DNA of 64,000 nucleotides, from positions 2,898,304 through 2,962,303 of the forward strand of contig CP099847.1 in assembly GCA_030062745.1 (NCBI GenBank), in the 5' to 3' direction. The position numbers and the translations under genes were made by a program. The first letter of the stretch is position 1. Each line of letters opens with the position of its first letter. Shown here piece after piece: positions 21,048 through 33,140 of the stretch. The notes under the pieces are model-generated. The model had not been told where the DNA came from. It worked only from the letters and a program-made list of their open reading frames with translations, and ran no database searches. The stretch is from Capitulum mitella. Taxonomy: Eukaryota > Arthropoda > Thecostraca > Pollicipedomorpha > Pollicipedidae.

Positions 21048-22034
21048 CTGAGGCAATGGGAAACTGAAGCTCGAGGGTCACCGGCCGTCGTCACAATCCT
21101 TTCAAAACGACAACAAGAACCAGATCAGATCCTGCCAACCGGGCGCGGCAGTGTGACATCCTGGAAATCAGTGGAAATACTTCCCGAAAACCAGAACCTC
21201 CAGACAGGGTACACTGGCAGTGATCCCAACGTTCCTCTCAGCACTCTCCTGCACGGAGAAGCTTCCCGAGACGTCCTGCAACGTCCGGCGGTAATCCAAG
21301 GCCGTCCGCCGGCGTCGCAGGCACTTCCGGCGTACATCGCTGGCGCCCGGCTACTCCAGTCGGACGGAAAGAACGGTGCCGGCGGCGGCGGCGGCGACAC
21401 GGAGAGGAGGGAACTGCCGGCACGCGATAGGTCGGCCGGGCATCCGGGCGTGAGAGGATCCTCTTCTCCTCTCTGGCCGGGCGTGAGATGAGATCACTCC
21501 CGGCACTAATGAGGGGAGACCCCTGCTAGCGGGAATGGAAGAGGATCCCTAAGCGCAGGAATCGGAGAGGATCATCCCAAGAGAAAAGAAAGACCTGACG
21601 AGTATGCGCCCCCTTCTTAAAACGATATTGACCTGTTTAATTTAAGAGTGTTTAATTTAAGAGGCGTTAGTCGTCATCTTTCTCGAGAGATGTGTCTCCT
21701 GAATAGTGAGCCCAGTTCTGAGTGGCGTAGCTCCCCTATGAGAACCAGAACCAGACCTACAGCACCAGACGTTCAAAGCGCAGATTCACCTCTTGAGGAA
21801 CAGACTGGTTTCCCCGAGGAGCAGACTCACTTCCTGAAAAGCAAACTCACCTTCTGAAGAAAAGACGCGCCTCCTGAGGAGTAGACTCGTCTCTTAAAAC
21901 GTGGACCCACCTCCTGAGAACTGGACTAACCTCTTGAAAAGAGAGCTCGTCTCCTCTACAGCAGTCTCCCCTCCAGAGGAGCGGTCTCCACTCCTGAGGC
22001 GTGAGTGTTCTCAGTTCCTGAAGAGTGTTCTTAC
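21048..22034. other. Intron between exons 4 and 5
   Basis: 987 bp. About 250 bp next to exon 4 is the donor-derived array; the rest shows no repeat. Confidence 0.65.
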
Positions 22035-22045
22035 CTTCTGATGAC
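21780..22045 (-). repeat. About 20-bp array derived from the exon 4 splice donor
   Basis: On the minus strand, some thirteen imperfect units follow the consensus TCAGGAGGTGAGTCTGCTCC. The first unit, TCAGAAG|GTAAGAACACTC, is the true exon 4 donor. Several others keep donor-like strings, for example TTCAGAAGGTGAGTTTGC and TCAAGAGGTGAATCTGC. The exon 4 reading frame stays open across most of the array and stops with TGA at about 21847. Confidence 0.85.
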
Positions 22046-22148
22046 CGGCAGGTGAGCTGGACCAGCTCGCCCTCCCTGTAGCGACGTCCGGTGAGCCGCT
22101 CCACCACGTGGCCGCCGTCGTCCAGGATCGTCGGCCGCCCGGGAGGTG
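22035..22148 (-). CDS. side-like: Sidestep-like receptor exon 4: first half of Ig2
   Basis: Acceptor ATGTCCGGCAG and donor TCAGAAG|GTAAGA; phase 1 at both ends. It encodes about 38 residues: TPPGRPTILDDGGHVVERL, then YREGELVQLTCRSSEG with the first Ig2 cysteine. P-x-x-P-x-I-L-D and E-G-x-x-x-x-L-T-C are the expected Ig2 entry in Side proteins. The exon's last bases are unit one of the donor array that follows. Confidence 0.92.
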
Positions 22149-24609
22149 CTGCCGGACATACATTACAGCCACGCTCTGAGACATAGCAGGAGGTGCTAAC
22201 AGACTCAGAGCCGCAATCATAGAGCCAGCAGAGGAAGCTGCCTGGTACAGAGCTAAGGAGGGAGGCTGGTCAGAGAGGTTTGAACAAAACTTGGACTCCA
22301 GTCAGGGGCCACAGTCGAGATTTCAGGACACCTGTAATAAACGCGGGACTTTGTTGGTGGGCTGGATTGAACCTGGTGTTGTGTGTCCTGAAATGGAGCA
22401 GCCCAGTCCCATCCTTTGTAGGGTTTGGGCACCGTGGGTTTATGTCTGTGTGTGGTTTGTCTGGGATCGGTTGGTTGGGATAGTCCGAAACGAGGCTGGA
22501 CCTGGAACGGAGCCGACAGGCGAAATACGGAGAACTGTTGACGATCTGCCCGCCATAAACTGTCCAAACCGATCGCTCCGCCGACGAGCCAACAGTTGTA
22601 CGGGCCCGCCTGAACACTCCATCACAAGAAGCCACCCGTTCTTCCGGTCCCATCGGGCCCGATACACGGAACACTCAGAGCCGTCCCGGAGAGTTACTGG
22701 CCCTGCGACCGCCGCTGCGCGAGCCGAACACAGCCGCACTCAAACCCGCCGGCGGCCGTAAATCACGCGCACTTGAACAGCGTCGAAACAACGCGCCGCC
22801 GGCGCGCGGGCGCCGCGCCGGCGACGAGCCGTCCGTCGGCCGGGCGGCGGCGCCGGACCGACGGCAGGAAGCCGCGGGCGGCGGCGGCGGCGCGGCGCTG
22901 AAAGCCGCCCGCATACGAGGCCGTCAGCGGCGCCGTTAAATCGTCCGCTCTCGGCGACCGAATGGCGGCCGTCGCTCGGAGCGGCGTCCGGGGAGCCGCC
23001 GCCGGCGTCGGCACGTGCATTAACGACCGGGCCGTCACGGCGACGGCCGGATCCGTCAGCGCGATGGCCGGATCCCTCGGGCGGGCGGGCGGGCACGGCG
23101 GTTCAGACGGACGGGTCTCTCGAGGTGTTAACGGATCCACCGGTGAGGATGGTCGGGACTGACCGGAAGATGAACGGGAGTCGTCGCACATGACGGCCGC
23201 GTCTGTCGGGAGGATCGGCGTCTTCTGTCATGCAATGACTCAAGTCCGTGGCAAATATGCGAGAATTTATCACGGGGCCCAGCGAGATTCATTACGAATC
23301 TGAGACGTGTCACGGCGTGACGACGCACGGCCCGACTCACCGGGCCTCACACCGGGAGCCGGCTCCCTCACGGCGCTGGGTCGGACGCCGACTCCGTCGC
23401 GGCTGTGCGTAGGATACCGGGTCTGGCTCTCCAGTCGGGCGGATACCGGATCCGACGCGGAGGAGGTTCGAATACCGGGTCGGCCGGGCAGGCGTCACAG
23501 CGGGCGCCGCCGGCCACGTGCTGGCCGCTCGTCACTCAGCTGATCGGCTCGTCCACTGACGGCAGGATACCCAGCCCGGGGGCGGCGGCGGCGGCGGCGG
23601 CGAAAGCGGGGGACCGTGAGAAATGATCGCCGGCAGGCCGGAGCGAATGAACCGGCAGTGTCGGCCGATGGTGCAGGGAGAACGAGTACAGCGCGGGCAG
23701 GTCGGCGTAGGACCGGAAGCCGAGAGGTCCATTGGGTGGCGCCCTACAGTGCAAGTGCAGACTGGACAACGCGAATTGAAAGAATATCGCCTCTCAGTAT
23801 TCAGTTCGCTAAATGTATCACAAAAGTCTGAATTGCGTTCCGCATCATTGCTTTTAAAAGCAACCCAGATGCTCCACAATTCATGATTTTCATTAAATGA
23901 TAGCGAAATTCGAAGCACCACCGCATAACGGTCTTCTGTTCAGTTATCAAAGGAAAGTATACGAGGCCTTAAATCTGGATGTCCCCGGAAAACTATCACT
24001 TACATTCTATTATGGATAGCACTCTAATTCACATTGTGTGGGATTCAGCAGATTCAAGCAGTAAATATCGAAATAGCTCTTTGCTTAATGCTAGAGCCTT
24101 TTGTCGTGAATCCTATATCTAGCGACGTGAATAATCTTTCCACCATTTTAAACCAATATTCTTCAGACGAAAAATTCCAATAAGCCTTCCCACGCACAAC
24201 GTCATCTTGGACCAAAAATATCGAGTGGTGTCATTTGGCAGCTGTTCAATATTTTAAGCTTTTTTAATTTAAGACACCGCACATCAAACAGGACTCGCCG
24301 AATGCCGGAAAACCATCACCATAAACTCCAGGGGCCAGAAAAACTTCACCTCGCGCGGCGTCAGAATTTGCAACTACCGGCCATCGCTGGACCGTCGAGC
24401 TCGCCGCGGTGGCGGCGGCCCTCGCAGCTGAATGGCTGACCCGATGTATGCCGAGGGCAAACACCACCCGGTCGCGCCGCCGGCCGGCGCAGTCGACAGC
24501 GATACGTCGCGACAAACTGGGTCAAGTTTGCCGCTCGGATCGGGCGGAGACTGGAGAGTGGGTCAACGGTGGTCCCCTGACCGTCCCACTGCAGACAAGG
24601 TGACACAGA

Positions 24610-24812
24610 GGTGGACTGGCCAGTGACGGAGTGTCCCCCCTGCTTTATGAGTAGATTGGTCAGCGGCTGTGTGCCTCTGGCAGCAATGAAGTGGACTGGC
24701 AAGCGACTACGTGCCTCCAGCTGTATCGAAACGAACTGGCCAACGAATCAGTGCCTCCGGCTGCTTTAGGAGCGGATTGGCAAACGACTGAGTGCCTTCG
24801 GCAGTGGTGGAG
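24610..24812. repeat. Minisatellite, unit about 40 bp, five copies
   Basis: Units read GACTGGC(C/A)A(G/A)CGACT...GTGCCTCCGGC...GAAGTG with moderate divergence, for example at 24650-24690 and 24690-24730. It lies in the intron between exons 3 and 4, far from either exon. Confidence 0.85.
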
Positions 24813-27800
24813 TGCACTAAGGTAAGTGAAGAAAAAGGCGGTGGATTGGACTGGACGGCGAAGGGAAGTCCTCCCAGCGTTGGAAGAGGCGCCAACAATG
24901 CTCTGGCTATAGCGGTAGGCAGCAATCGGCGAGGTGTTGTTCGCTCTTGGCTCCGGCGGCGGTCTTTCAGAGGTGTCCCTAGCTGCAGTGGTTTGGAGCC
25001 TTTGGTGCACTGCTCCTGGCTCCAGTGGGGCCCTCAGCGCTCTGGCTGCAATTTGGAGCCGTCAACAAACGGCTGCTACCTACGGTGGGGTTGATAGTGA
25101 AACGCCCCTGCCTGCAGTGGTTTGGGACCGTTAGCACGCCGATACTGTGGATCGTACGGTCTTGCACCGACGACGCGCCTTTCAAATATCTGCCTGATCA
25201 GCTCTCGACGGCTTGCTACTGACTGACCGTGGCTCTGACGAGTAACGGGGAATCTGGCTTCGGTTCCGGAGACGGAGCCTGAGAGATGGCTACCCCATCT
25301 AAGGAAGGCAGCAAGCGCGTGACTTACCCACTCCCAGTTCAGGGGGGGGGGGGGTAGTGGCAGTAAATACAATGGTGGTTTTAAGCGATGTCTTTGCCTG
25401 TGGTCGTCTGGAGCCATCAGTGAACTGCTCCTGGTTCTCTCGCCAGCGGCGGCTGGAGGATGTCGGAGCCGTGTGCGGTCCGCGGCAGAGACCCGGCCAG
25501 AGGAGCGCTGTCTGATGACGGGCCAGCCAGGGAGCGGGAGGGGGAGCGGCGCCACTCAATCAGCCATGCCTGGACGAGGACCCGCTCGCGCCCGCGGAAA
25601 TACGCCACGCAAACAGAAGCCGTGCCAAGAACCGCCGCCGGAGCGGAGAGGTATAGCGAATACAGCGAATATCTCGCGATGTGGAAGGAGAAGGCAAACG
25701 GAGGGGGGGGGGGGGGCGGGGACGGCAGGGGCCCGCGGTTCGACAGGGGACGGTCCCTCACCGTGGACACGGCTGACGTTTACGATTTTTCGGCGCGATT
25801 CAAAACGCCCGTCATTAATCACGGGGCCGAGTTATGCGCCAGATTCAAGCCGTTTTCACCCGGCGGCGCCGGACGCCTGCCAAAGTCAGCTGCCTGATAA
25901 ACTCGGCGCTGCCGAGCCGCAGTCGCCCTTTGATGTCCCGAGCAGGGCAGCTATCTGCGCCGGCAGGGGGTCGGCAGAAGGCAGCCGCTGCCGCCGGTCG
26001 GCAGAGTCTTCTGCTCGGTTGAACACGCCAACGGCCCTGAACCGGTGGCTGGCCGCTGCCGGGTTTGACGAGCATTGACGCCGGCTGCGGGAGTGATTCG
26101 AGTAACCCTGAAAGTCTGAGAAACCAAAGTTCTGGCGAGAGAACCCTGTGCCCCGGATTTCCGGGCGCATAATTCAGCGCCGGCAGACGGCAGATCTGAC
26201 GGAGGGACAAAATGCAGACCGCGCCGATACGGGGAACACCGGTGGGCTCCGAATTCCCTGAGAGTGCGCCCAACGAGTGCTGGGAACCTGCAAGGGTTCT
26301 CGATCCTGGAAGGGACATGGGCAGACTGGAGATCATGAACACCAGTCAAACTACGAACCGGAAACCCGTTCATGCATCGAAAGCTGAAATGTTATTTGCC
26401 TGGTAAGTTCTGCTCTCAGGTATTGTCAGTTTTCACACAAATTGTTTGAAATACGCGATGACTAACTAAATGACGGCAACTAGAAAGGCGATGCAGTTAA
26501 GGATGTCATTCAGTTTGTAGCTGACGTGATGAGATCTTATCTCGCCTAACTCTGACAGTGAAAGACCGTGAATCTTTTGCAAAGTACACCGAGTGTCACG
26601 GTTGAGCTTCTGGTGAGATGTATATGTTCAGCTCGTCCCGCCCTCCAAGAACGTACACAGCGCAAACGGCGAAACATTTGCTCTGATTCTCGGTAGCTGT
26701 CATGACCAGTTCCATAGGCGACTACGGATTTGGCCGCACTTTCCGGCAACGTATGGTCGGACTAATTAAGAGAGACCTCCGGTGCAAACGTCACGCGTAG
26801 ACTTCCCCCGCCTTCAAAGCCGCCCGCCGTCCGAGCCATCCATCGTGGAGATGAACAAGTCGTATGCGGGCTGGCGTTCACGCGGCCTGGCCGCGATCAA
26901 ACGACGCTGCCGGCCGCCTCCGCCGCCGCCGCCGCCGGCGTGCGTCCGATTTCGGTGTCGATACCGTCCGACGGGGCCGACGCCCGACGATGCAATTAGT
27001 GGCTCCAGACATCCGGGCCCGGCGGCCGAGGCCGGCGCCGGCGGTCTGCCGTGCCCAGGTCACGAGGTCGGGACAGAGCGGGCCGCCGGCCGACCGCGCC
27101 GGGTCGCGTGCGCCGCCAGGTCACAGGGGTCAGGCGGCAGGTCACCGCGTGTTGAGGTTGGGAAGGCCGCGCGGTCAGGGACCGGCACGTGGTGGGCTGG
27201 GACAGGTTTCCAATGCCGGAAAAGTCGCTGCTGCGGTCAAAAACATCAAGGGACGAGAAGAATTAGCAGCGAAGGCTTAGTTCGGAAAGGTCACAAAACA
27301 TTATCGGAAAATTACTAACGTAAACTTAGAGAAGAGCATTTCGACCGGTGATAATAAGTGCTCTGCGACAGCGTCCCGAAAGAGGTAGCATCCATGCGTT
27401 TCTTCGCACCTTCCACTGCACCCATCTGAAGTCAAAGTTCTGCTCTACCTCTCACCTCTGCCAAAGCAGACGTGCTTTTCTAGTGTGTCCACGAAAATTG
27501 CGTCACTTCAGACACATTCGCATTCTCACGTAACTACCAACGAATCGCGCCATAACGTTCCGAACTTGGCATCACATATTTGTTCTTCAGATCGCCCACA
27601 ACAAGGAAAACCAGAAACACTAAAAAGGAAAACAAAAAGGAAAACTGCGAATAAATTGGAATGGAATGAGGAGGTTAGCAATAGTGAGCAAAACCACCAG
27701 GGGTGCTCTATGCAATTCTACCCCAGTGACCCTTGTGGTCCCACTAACGTTCGCAACATCGAAGGGTTTCTTCGCTTGAACTAAGCTTATCGATACCAAA

Positions 27801-28247
27801 GTTGTCAGACGTAGCACAGTCGACTCAGCTTTTTCATTTGTTTCATGTCTGCGTCTTTCAGCGTTATGCCCAGCAACGAAAATGCTTTGTATAAGAGGCC
27901 GCGATCAGACAAAGACTCGACAAGATACAGGGAGCTGTCGCCAGGAATTCTGAGAAGGTTGCCTAGCTTTACTGATACGTTGTGGTCTGAAGGTGCGTGC
28001 AAGTCGGCATGGTTACCAACAAACAGAAACGTCGTAAACTTGCGCGAGCCATGTTGCCGGTATTTGGAAAAAGTAGAATGCGCACCGGTGTCACTTTCGC
28101 TGCTGGGACATTTATTCAGGTATAAATGAGCTTCGGCTGCTGTGTTCCGTGGAATAAGTCAGAATATCCGGGTAAATGGTGATATCAAGGACATATTAAA
28201 CTGGGAGCTAAATGGCGATCAAACGAGGAATGAAGAAATGCTCATGG

Positions 28248-29400
28248 TTAACCCTACTTCCGTACCCACAACGCTACGACACATTCCCGTACGGTGGGGG
28301 GGGGGGGGCGCTTATTCGGTCCGTCCTGAGATCTCAAGGACTACGCGTTCGATTTGATCGCAAAAAAACGGCAATCAGTTTGCCATGGCATGATCTATAT
28401 CTTCATGAAAGGTGCTTTGAAAATATTGCAAGAGACTGTTGCAGGGGTACAAAAAGTAAAAAAATTGATTGTTTTTTTTTTTTACTTGCTCTAAGACCGA
28501 TGCTTATAAACCGATTCTGATGCAACTGGCATCAATTGAGTGCCAACTGATAAAACTTTTCCCTTTGGCCCATGTGTTGAAAGTTTAAGAAAAGTCATAT
28601 GCGTCCACAAGGCTCGCAAAATTGCACAAATATTTCTATGGAACTGAACTTGTATAAAAGTTTATTCTGTAACTCTAAATGGTCATTTAGTACAGAAGAA
28701 GTACAAGTCATATGAGCATGGAAAAGAGGAAACTGTCATGGCTGTTGTTCTGTTCATCAGTTGTTGCATGTTCATCAGGTCGAGCCATGACCTCTAACCT
28801 CAAACGACCTCAGAAGATCCTAAAAACCCATGTAATTATCTTGAGTTCATTCCATAGTGCTCATAAACGATTCCAGTAATTTGAATTGACTATGTTTTAA
28901 AAGACATCGCTTATGAGCGTCGTGATATAGGATAAGTGCGTGGTTATTGTAGGTCATAGCTCAGTGGCCCGACACGACAGTGACCTTTTACTTAAAACAA
29001 GAGGATACTGTGCTGAGTTACATGTTCCGGATTTTTGTAATTTAAACAAATTGGCGTGAAACTATTTACAAAAGACCACTTTCTTACTTTTGACCTTGAC
29101 CCGGTTCAATAAAGTGACCTCAGATCAAAAACAGTTGCATAATAACAGGTTCAAGAAGCTCAAATTCTACAAAAACTTTTTCATGTACCATTTTTCTTTT
29201 ACATTCAACAGTGCCAAAAAAATGACCGGAGGTGCCTCCTAAAAACTTGGCCTGGCTCAGCACCTGGGCAAAATAAAATTGTAAAAATTAGGCATCGTAG
29301 AAACAATAGATGGAAGACGTGAGGCTGCTTAAAAAATCGGAAATGGCGAGAAGAAAACCGGAGGGAGCTTCTGACCTCCACCCATACCGAACAGAGTTAA
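28248..29400 (-). mobile_element. TTAA-bounded element, copy 2a
   Basis: Left end TTAACCCTACTTCCGTACCC and right end ...CCATACCGAACAGAGTTAA. Its interior matches copy 1 in reverse order: CTGAGATCTCAAGGAC near the left end, TGACCTCTAACCTCAAACGA centrally, and CCTGGCTCAGCACCTGGGCA near the right end. No open frame with transposase features. It shares its right TTAA with the next element. Confidence 0.72.
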
Positions 29401-31783
29401 CACTTTTCCGTATGGGGGTCCAGAAGCCCCCTCCGGTTTTCTGCTCGCCAAGTTGAGAGTTTTTCGAGCAGCGTCATGGAACTTGGTGACTAATCCTACC
29501 TATCCTTCCTTTGCATTATGCCAAATTTTCAATATTTTATTTTGTTCAAGGGAAGAGCCAAGGCACATTTTCGGTAGGCATCTTAGACCGTTTTTGGCAC
29601 TGCTGAAGATACAGAAATGGCTGCCAAAAATATTTTTTTTGATAGAACTTATACCATGGCATGAATGTATGAGAACATCATTCGGCAAACACGTAACAGT
29701 ATTTTTCCTGATCTGAAGTCCCTTCACAAGGTCGCGTCAAGATCAAAAGCCAAAATTTGGTTTTATATCAATGCTTCTGACCCCTACTTTGAAGTTGCAC
29801 TATCTGCAACATCTACCAAGCAGCATGATCTCCTTTATTTGTGTTTTAAGTTTCAGCTTTCATGACACGTTTTTGGGAAGCATCTCGGGCCGTTTTTAAC
29901 ACTGCTGAAGGTAACAGATGGCCGCTAAAACCAGAGTTTTGTTTACGTAGAACTTACACTTTTGTATAAATGTATGGGAAGATCACCAGGTAAACACACA
30001 TAAATATTTCTGCTGATCTGATGTCACCTCACAAGGTCAGGTCAGGGTCAAACGTCAACATTTGGTTTGATGTGGATCTTTTTGACTCTGTCAGTTGGCA
30101 TAATATGCTCTAATTGTGTTTTAAGTTCCAGGTTAAGATCAGGTTGGGTTATGGAGCTATGGTCTAAAACGTCGTCGCGCATATCCTGTATCATGACGGC
30201 CATAAGTAGGGCTTTAAAGATAAAGTCAGTCAAATGATTGCAAGCGTTTTCAGACACTACGAAATGAACTCAAAATAATTTCACTGGGATCTGAGGTCAT
30301 TTGAGGTCATTTAAGCCTAAATGTCCTGAGATGACCTGATGAACATGCGGCCATGACAGCTCCCCTTTTTGACGTCCCTGGCGCCGCCTATGCCAACATA
30401 ATACAAACAGTTCAAAACGATTTGTACTCTGGAAGGGAGTGGAGTCATCCCCCACAGTCTCAGCAAATGTAAATGCTAGAAACATCACAATTACAGGCAG
30501 AATGGGGACTATAAGCAGATCTCTTGTGTGTAAATTTGTTGGACCTTAGGCCATTTTTATGGGAGTCAGATTAGGTCAAACGTGTTAACTTTTATGAATT
30601 TTCCTTTTGCGACGGTTTCTCTAAATATTCATGTTTCAAGGGAGATATAATACAATAATACATTACAGAGGTGGCAGACACAATTAACCATAAAAAACAA
30701 AGGATAAAGTTTTTGACCACAGGTCACGCATGTATGAAACTAGTTGTATGACATATTTCATGAAAGCGGTTCATTGGGAATGGTTTTTGGATGAATCGTA
30801 AAGTAACAGTTCTATTTCATCACTATCTGAACGCAGTTTGGCAAATACAGTGCAAACGGAAGTCTCTTTGGATTCAGCTGGAATGTGAAGTCATCTTAGG
30901 TCATCGGGCATTTTCAGTGTCGTGACATGTTTCGACTATGAGCGTCACTTTGTTACAATGTATTGTCAAAAACAAAAACAGGCGAAAGGTTGAGCTGGAT
31001 TTCACTCGGTGGCCTAGCATGATCTTGACCCAGATTGACCTAAGTGACCTTGCATGACCCCTATATTTACATTCATACCATTATATACACCATAGGCAGC
31101 CATCGCTATGATCATGAGGGCAGCACTTGGAAATATTCCCAGTACGCCTCACCGTCGGTCTGAACGCGTTATTCTGCCCGACAGTTTTTACTTTATAGGT
31201 CAATACCTTCAAAAAAATTTCGGCCGATGTTTTTTAACAGTGTGCTATTTATTTAATGGAAGCTAGACAAAAAAAAACAGTCTGTAGGTGTTTTCTTTGA
31301 AATTTAACAGAAAACCGGAAGGAAGGGTGAATTTCGTGCCCCTTTCAGGCCGCGTGTTAAGTATGAAAAGACTAGCTGAAGTTCCACAGACATTATTAGC
31401 TTTAATGTTAATTCATTTTCCAAAAAACGTTTTTCCCGTCCTCCAAGCCCTGCGAACGCCTATGAATTCTTCCAAAATTTAAAACGCATGGCCCAGTTGG
31501 AAAAGTCCCATCGATTACCCCTTGCATCAAAACCGACCCATAAACAGCGGAGCTATAACAAGAGAAAAACTATCTCTTGCTGACTCTTTTGCGCCCCCTG
31601 CCCCTTTAAAAATGCTCAAAACTTCTCCTCAAAATTGCAGTTGACGTAATGGCAAATCGATTTGCGTTTGACGTGATGAAATCGGCCGGGCAATTCTCGA
31701 GATCTTAGGGGTGGCGTGGAAAAATAAGTCCTTTGACTATAAGGAAATGTGTCCTAACGTAATAAGTAGGGGCTTAGGGTTAA
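29397..31783 (+). mobile_element. TTAA-bounded element, copy 2b, with an internal duplication
   Basis: It starts TTAACACTTTTCCGTATGGG and ends GGGGCTTAGGGTTAA. It is in opposite orientation to copy 2a, and the two ends form an inverted repeat around the shared TTAA (29345-29386 against 29411-29449). A 5' segment occurs twice (TTTTTGGCACTGCTGAAG at about 29595; TTTTTAACACTGCTGAAG at about 29893). Non-coding. Confidence 0.7.
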
Positions 31784-32461
31784 GGACACTGTGGCTTTGT
31801 GGCAGACACTTTGGCAGGCAATTTCAAAAATAAAAAAACGGAAATGGAAGAGCTTGGATATACCATGAAACATTCAAGTCATAAAACCTGCACCTGAAGC
31901 AAAACGTAATTACACTGATTTGCAACACCGACGGGTACCTGAGGAATCAGTCGCCGCTGTCTGAAATGCCTCATCCGAAATGGTGTGTGTTAGATATCAA
32001 ATAAGCTTCCGCATTGTTTAGTTTCTAAGATATGAGACATTCAGAAGGTTTCGCTGAAGTGGAAATGGTGAAACATATGATAAACGAGGACATTTCTAAC
32101 GTCGAACGGCCATCTGAGTGCTACTGACAACTTTGAATTCTGCGAAGAGTTATGGGTCGAAGCACTTAAAACGTTTCCTGTTTAATCACCGCTTAGTTTC
32201 AGGTTAGTACGTAACTTGGGAACCCGTGCGAGAGACCCTTCACTGGATTAAAACTGGGCATTTCTGTTTGAGCACACGTACCCGTCAAAACTCAACATCT
32301 CTGGTTTCCTCCGGAGGAAAACCCATCCGAAACTTGCACGAGGCATTAAAACGTAAACGTCTTCGCTGCCTCGTTCCGTGTCCACGCTGGACTTTCAAAG
32401 ACAGACAGAATGACATTGGCTTCCCTTTGGTGTGTGTTTTTGAAACTACACCTGCGAGTAG

Positions 32462-32630
32462 CCGATGGGCAGGCAGGACTTGATGTCAAGCTGGGAACGA
32501 AGAGGAAGACTTGAACGTTCGGCTGGGAACGAACAAAGGGATTTGATGCCAGGCTAGCTCGGACAGGAGGACTCGATGCCAGGCTGGGGACGAACAGGAG
32601 AGCTTACTGTCAGTCTGGATCCGAAAGTTC
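32462..32630 (-). repeat. Minisatellite, unit about 31 bp, with acceptor-like units
   Basis: Five units; on the transcript strand each contains a pyrimidine tract followed by CCCAG, for example CCTTTGTTCGTTCCCAG and TTCCTCTTCGTTCCCAG, then CNTGNCATCNAGTC. It lies about 300 bp into the intron after exon 3. Confidence 0.8.
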
Positions 32631-32931
32631 CCTCAGGTCAGAGGTTCAGAGGTCGGACCGTCCCCAGCGAGAGGCTAGTACCCCGTGGGGTCTCGACAGC
32701 TGAACACTGAGCGATCGCTTACCAGCGCCCTAAAATTCGCCGAAAGAGGCCGTACGCTCCATGAAGACCATCCCGATGGCCGGCACTTCCAAGAGGCCAT
32801 TAACTGATCGCGTTTAAGTCAGTCCGGGAACCCTAAGTGTCGTCTCACTCCTCATATAGGCCAGCTTAGCGCCGGAGTGCCTTTCGCGAGAACAAAGGCG
32901 AGAACAAAGGCGGATCCAGACTTCCACTCAC

Positions 32932-33140
32932 TGATGACGGTGAGGTTGACGCGCGAGTTCCTGGTCGGCGAGTGGAGGAAGTCGACCCGGCACCGGTAGA
33001 GCCGCTGGTCAGAGCGGCGCACTCCTCCCAGCCGCAGGTGGGCGGGCCGCGTGTCCGGCTGGAAGCGCACCCGGCCCCGGTCCACGCTCGCGTCCGCCCA
33101 GTGAGAGCCGTGCCCGCTGTGCCGGTTCCTGACGTCGTAC
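32932..33140 (-). CDS. side-like: Sidestep-like receptor exon 3: second half of Ig1
   Basis: Acceptor GCGCCCGTCGCAG and donor GTCATCA|GTGAGT. It begins with one base completing a Thr codon from exon 2 and leaves in phase 1. It encodes 69 full codons: YDVRNRHSGHGSHWADASV, then RVRFQPDTRPAHLRLGGV, then LYRCRVDFLHSPTRNSRVNL. Y-D-V-R and Y-R-C-R-V-D-F-x-x-S-P-T-R-N are near-invariant in Side-family Ig1 domains, the domain that binds Beat proteins in Drosophila. Confidence 0.97.

Larger units (their letters stand above)
22149..32931. other. Intron between exons 3 and 4 (10.8 kb)
   Basis: No exon found. From low to high coordinate: very GC/CpG-rich DNA at 22740-23620 and 25440-26080; a 40-bp minisatellite (24610-24810) and a looser repeat of CTGCAGTGGTTTGGAGCC (24970-25130); G-runs near 25340 and 25700; GC-rich DNA at 26890-27180; two abutting TTAA-bounded elements (28248-31783); and a 31-bp minisatellite (32462-32630). 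The open frames in the CpG-rich blocks are composition artefacts. Confidence 0.6.

Noticed and set aside
24610..25140. CRISPR-like or protein-repeat array
   Set aside because: The units abut without spacers and diverge as a minisatellite does; there is no sustained reading frame.
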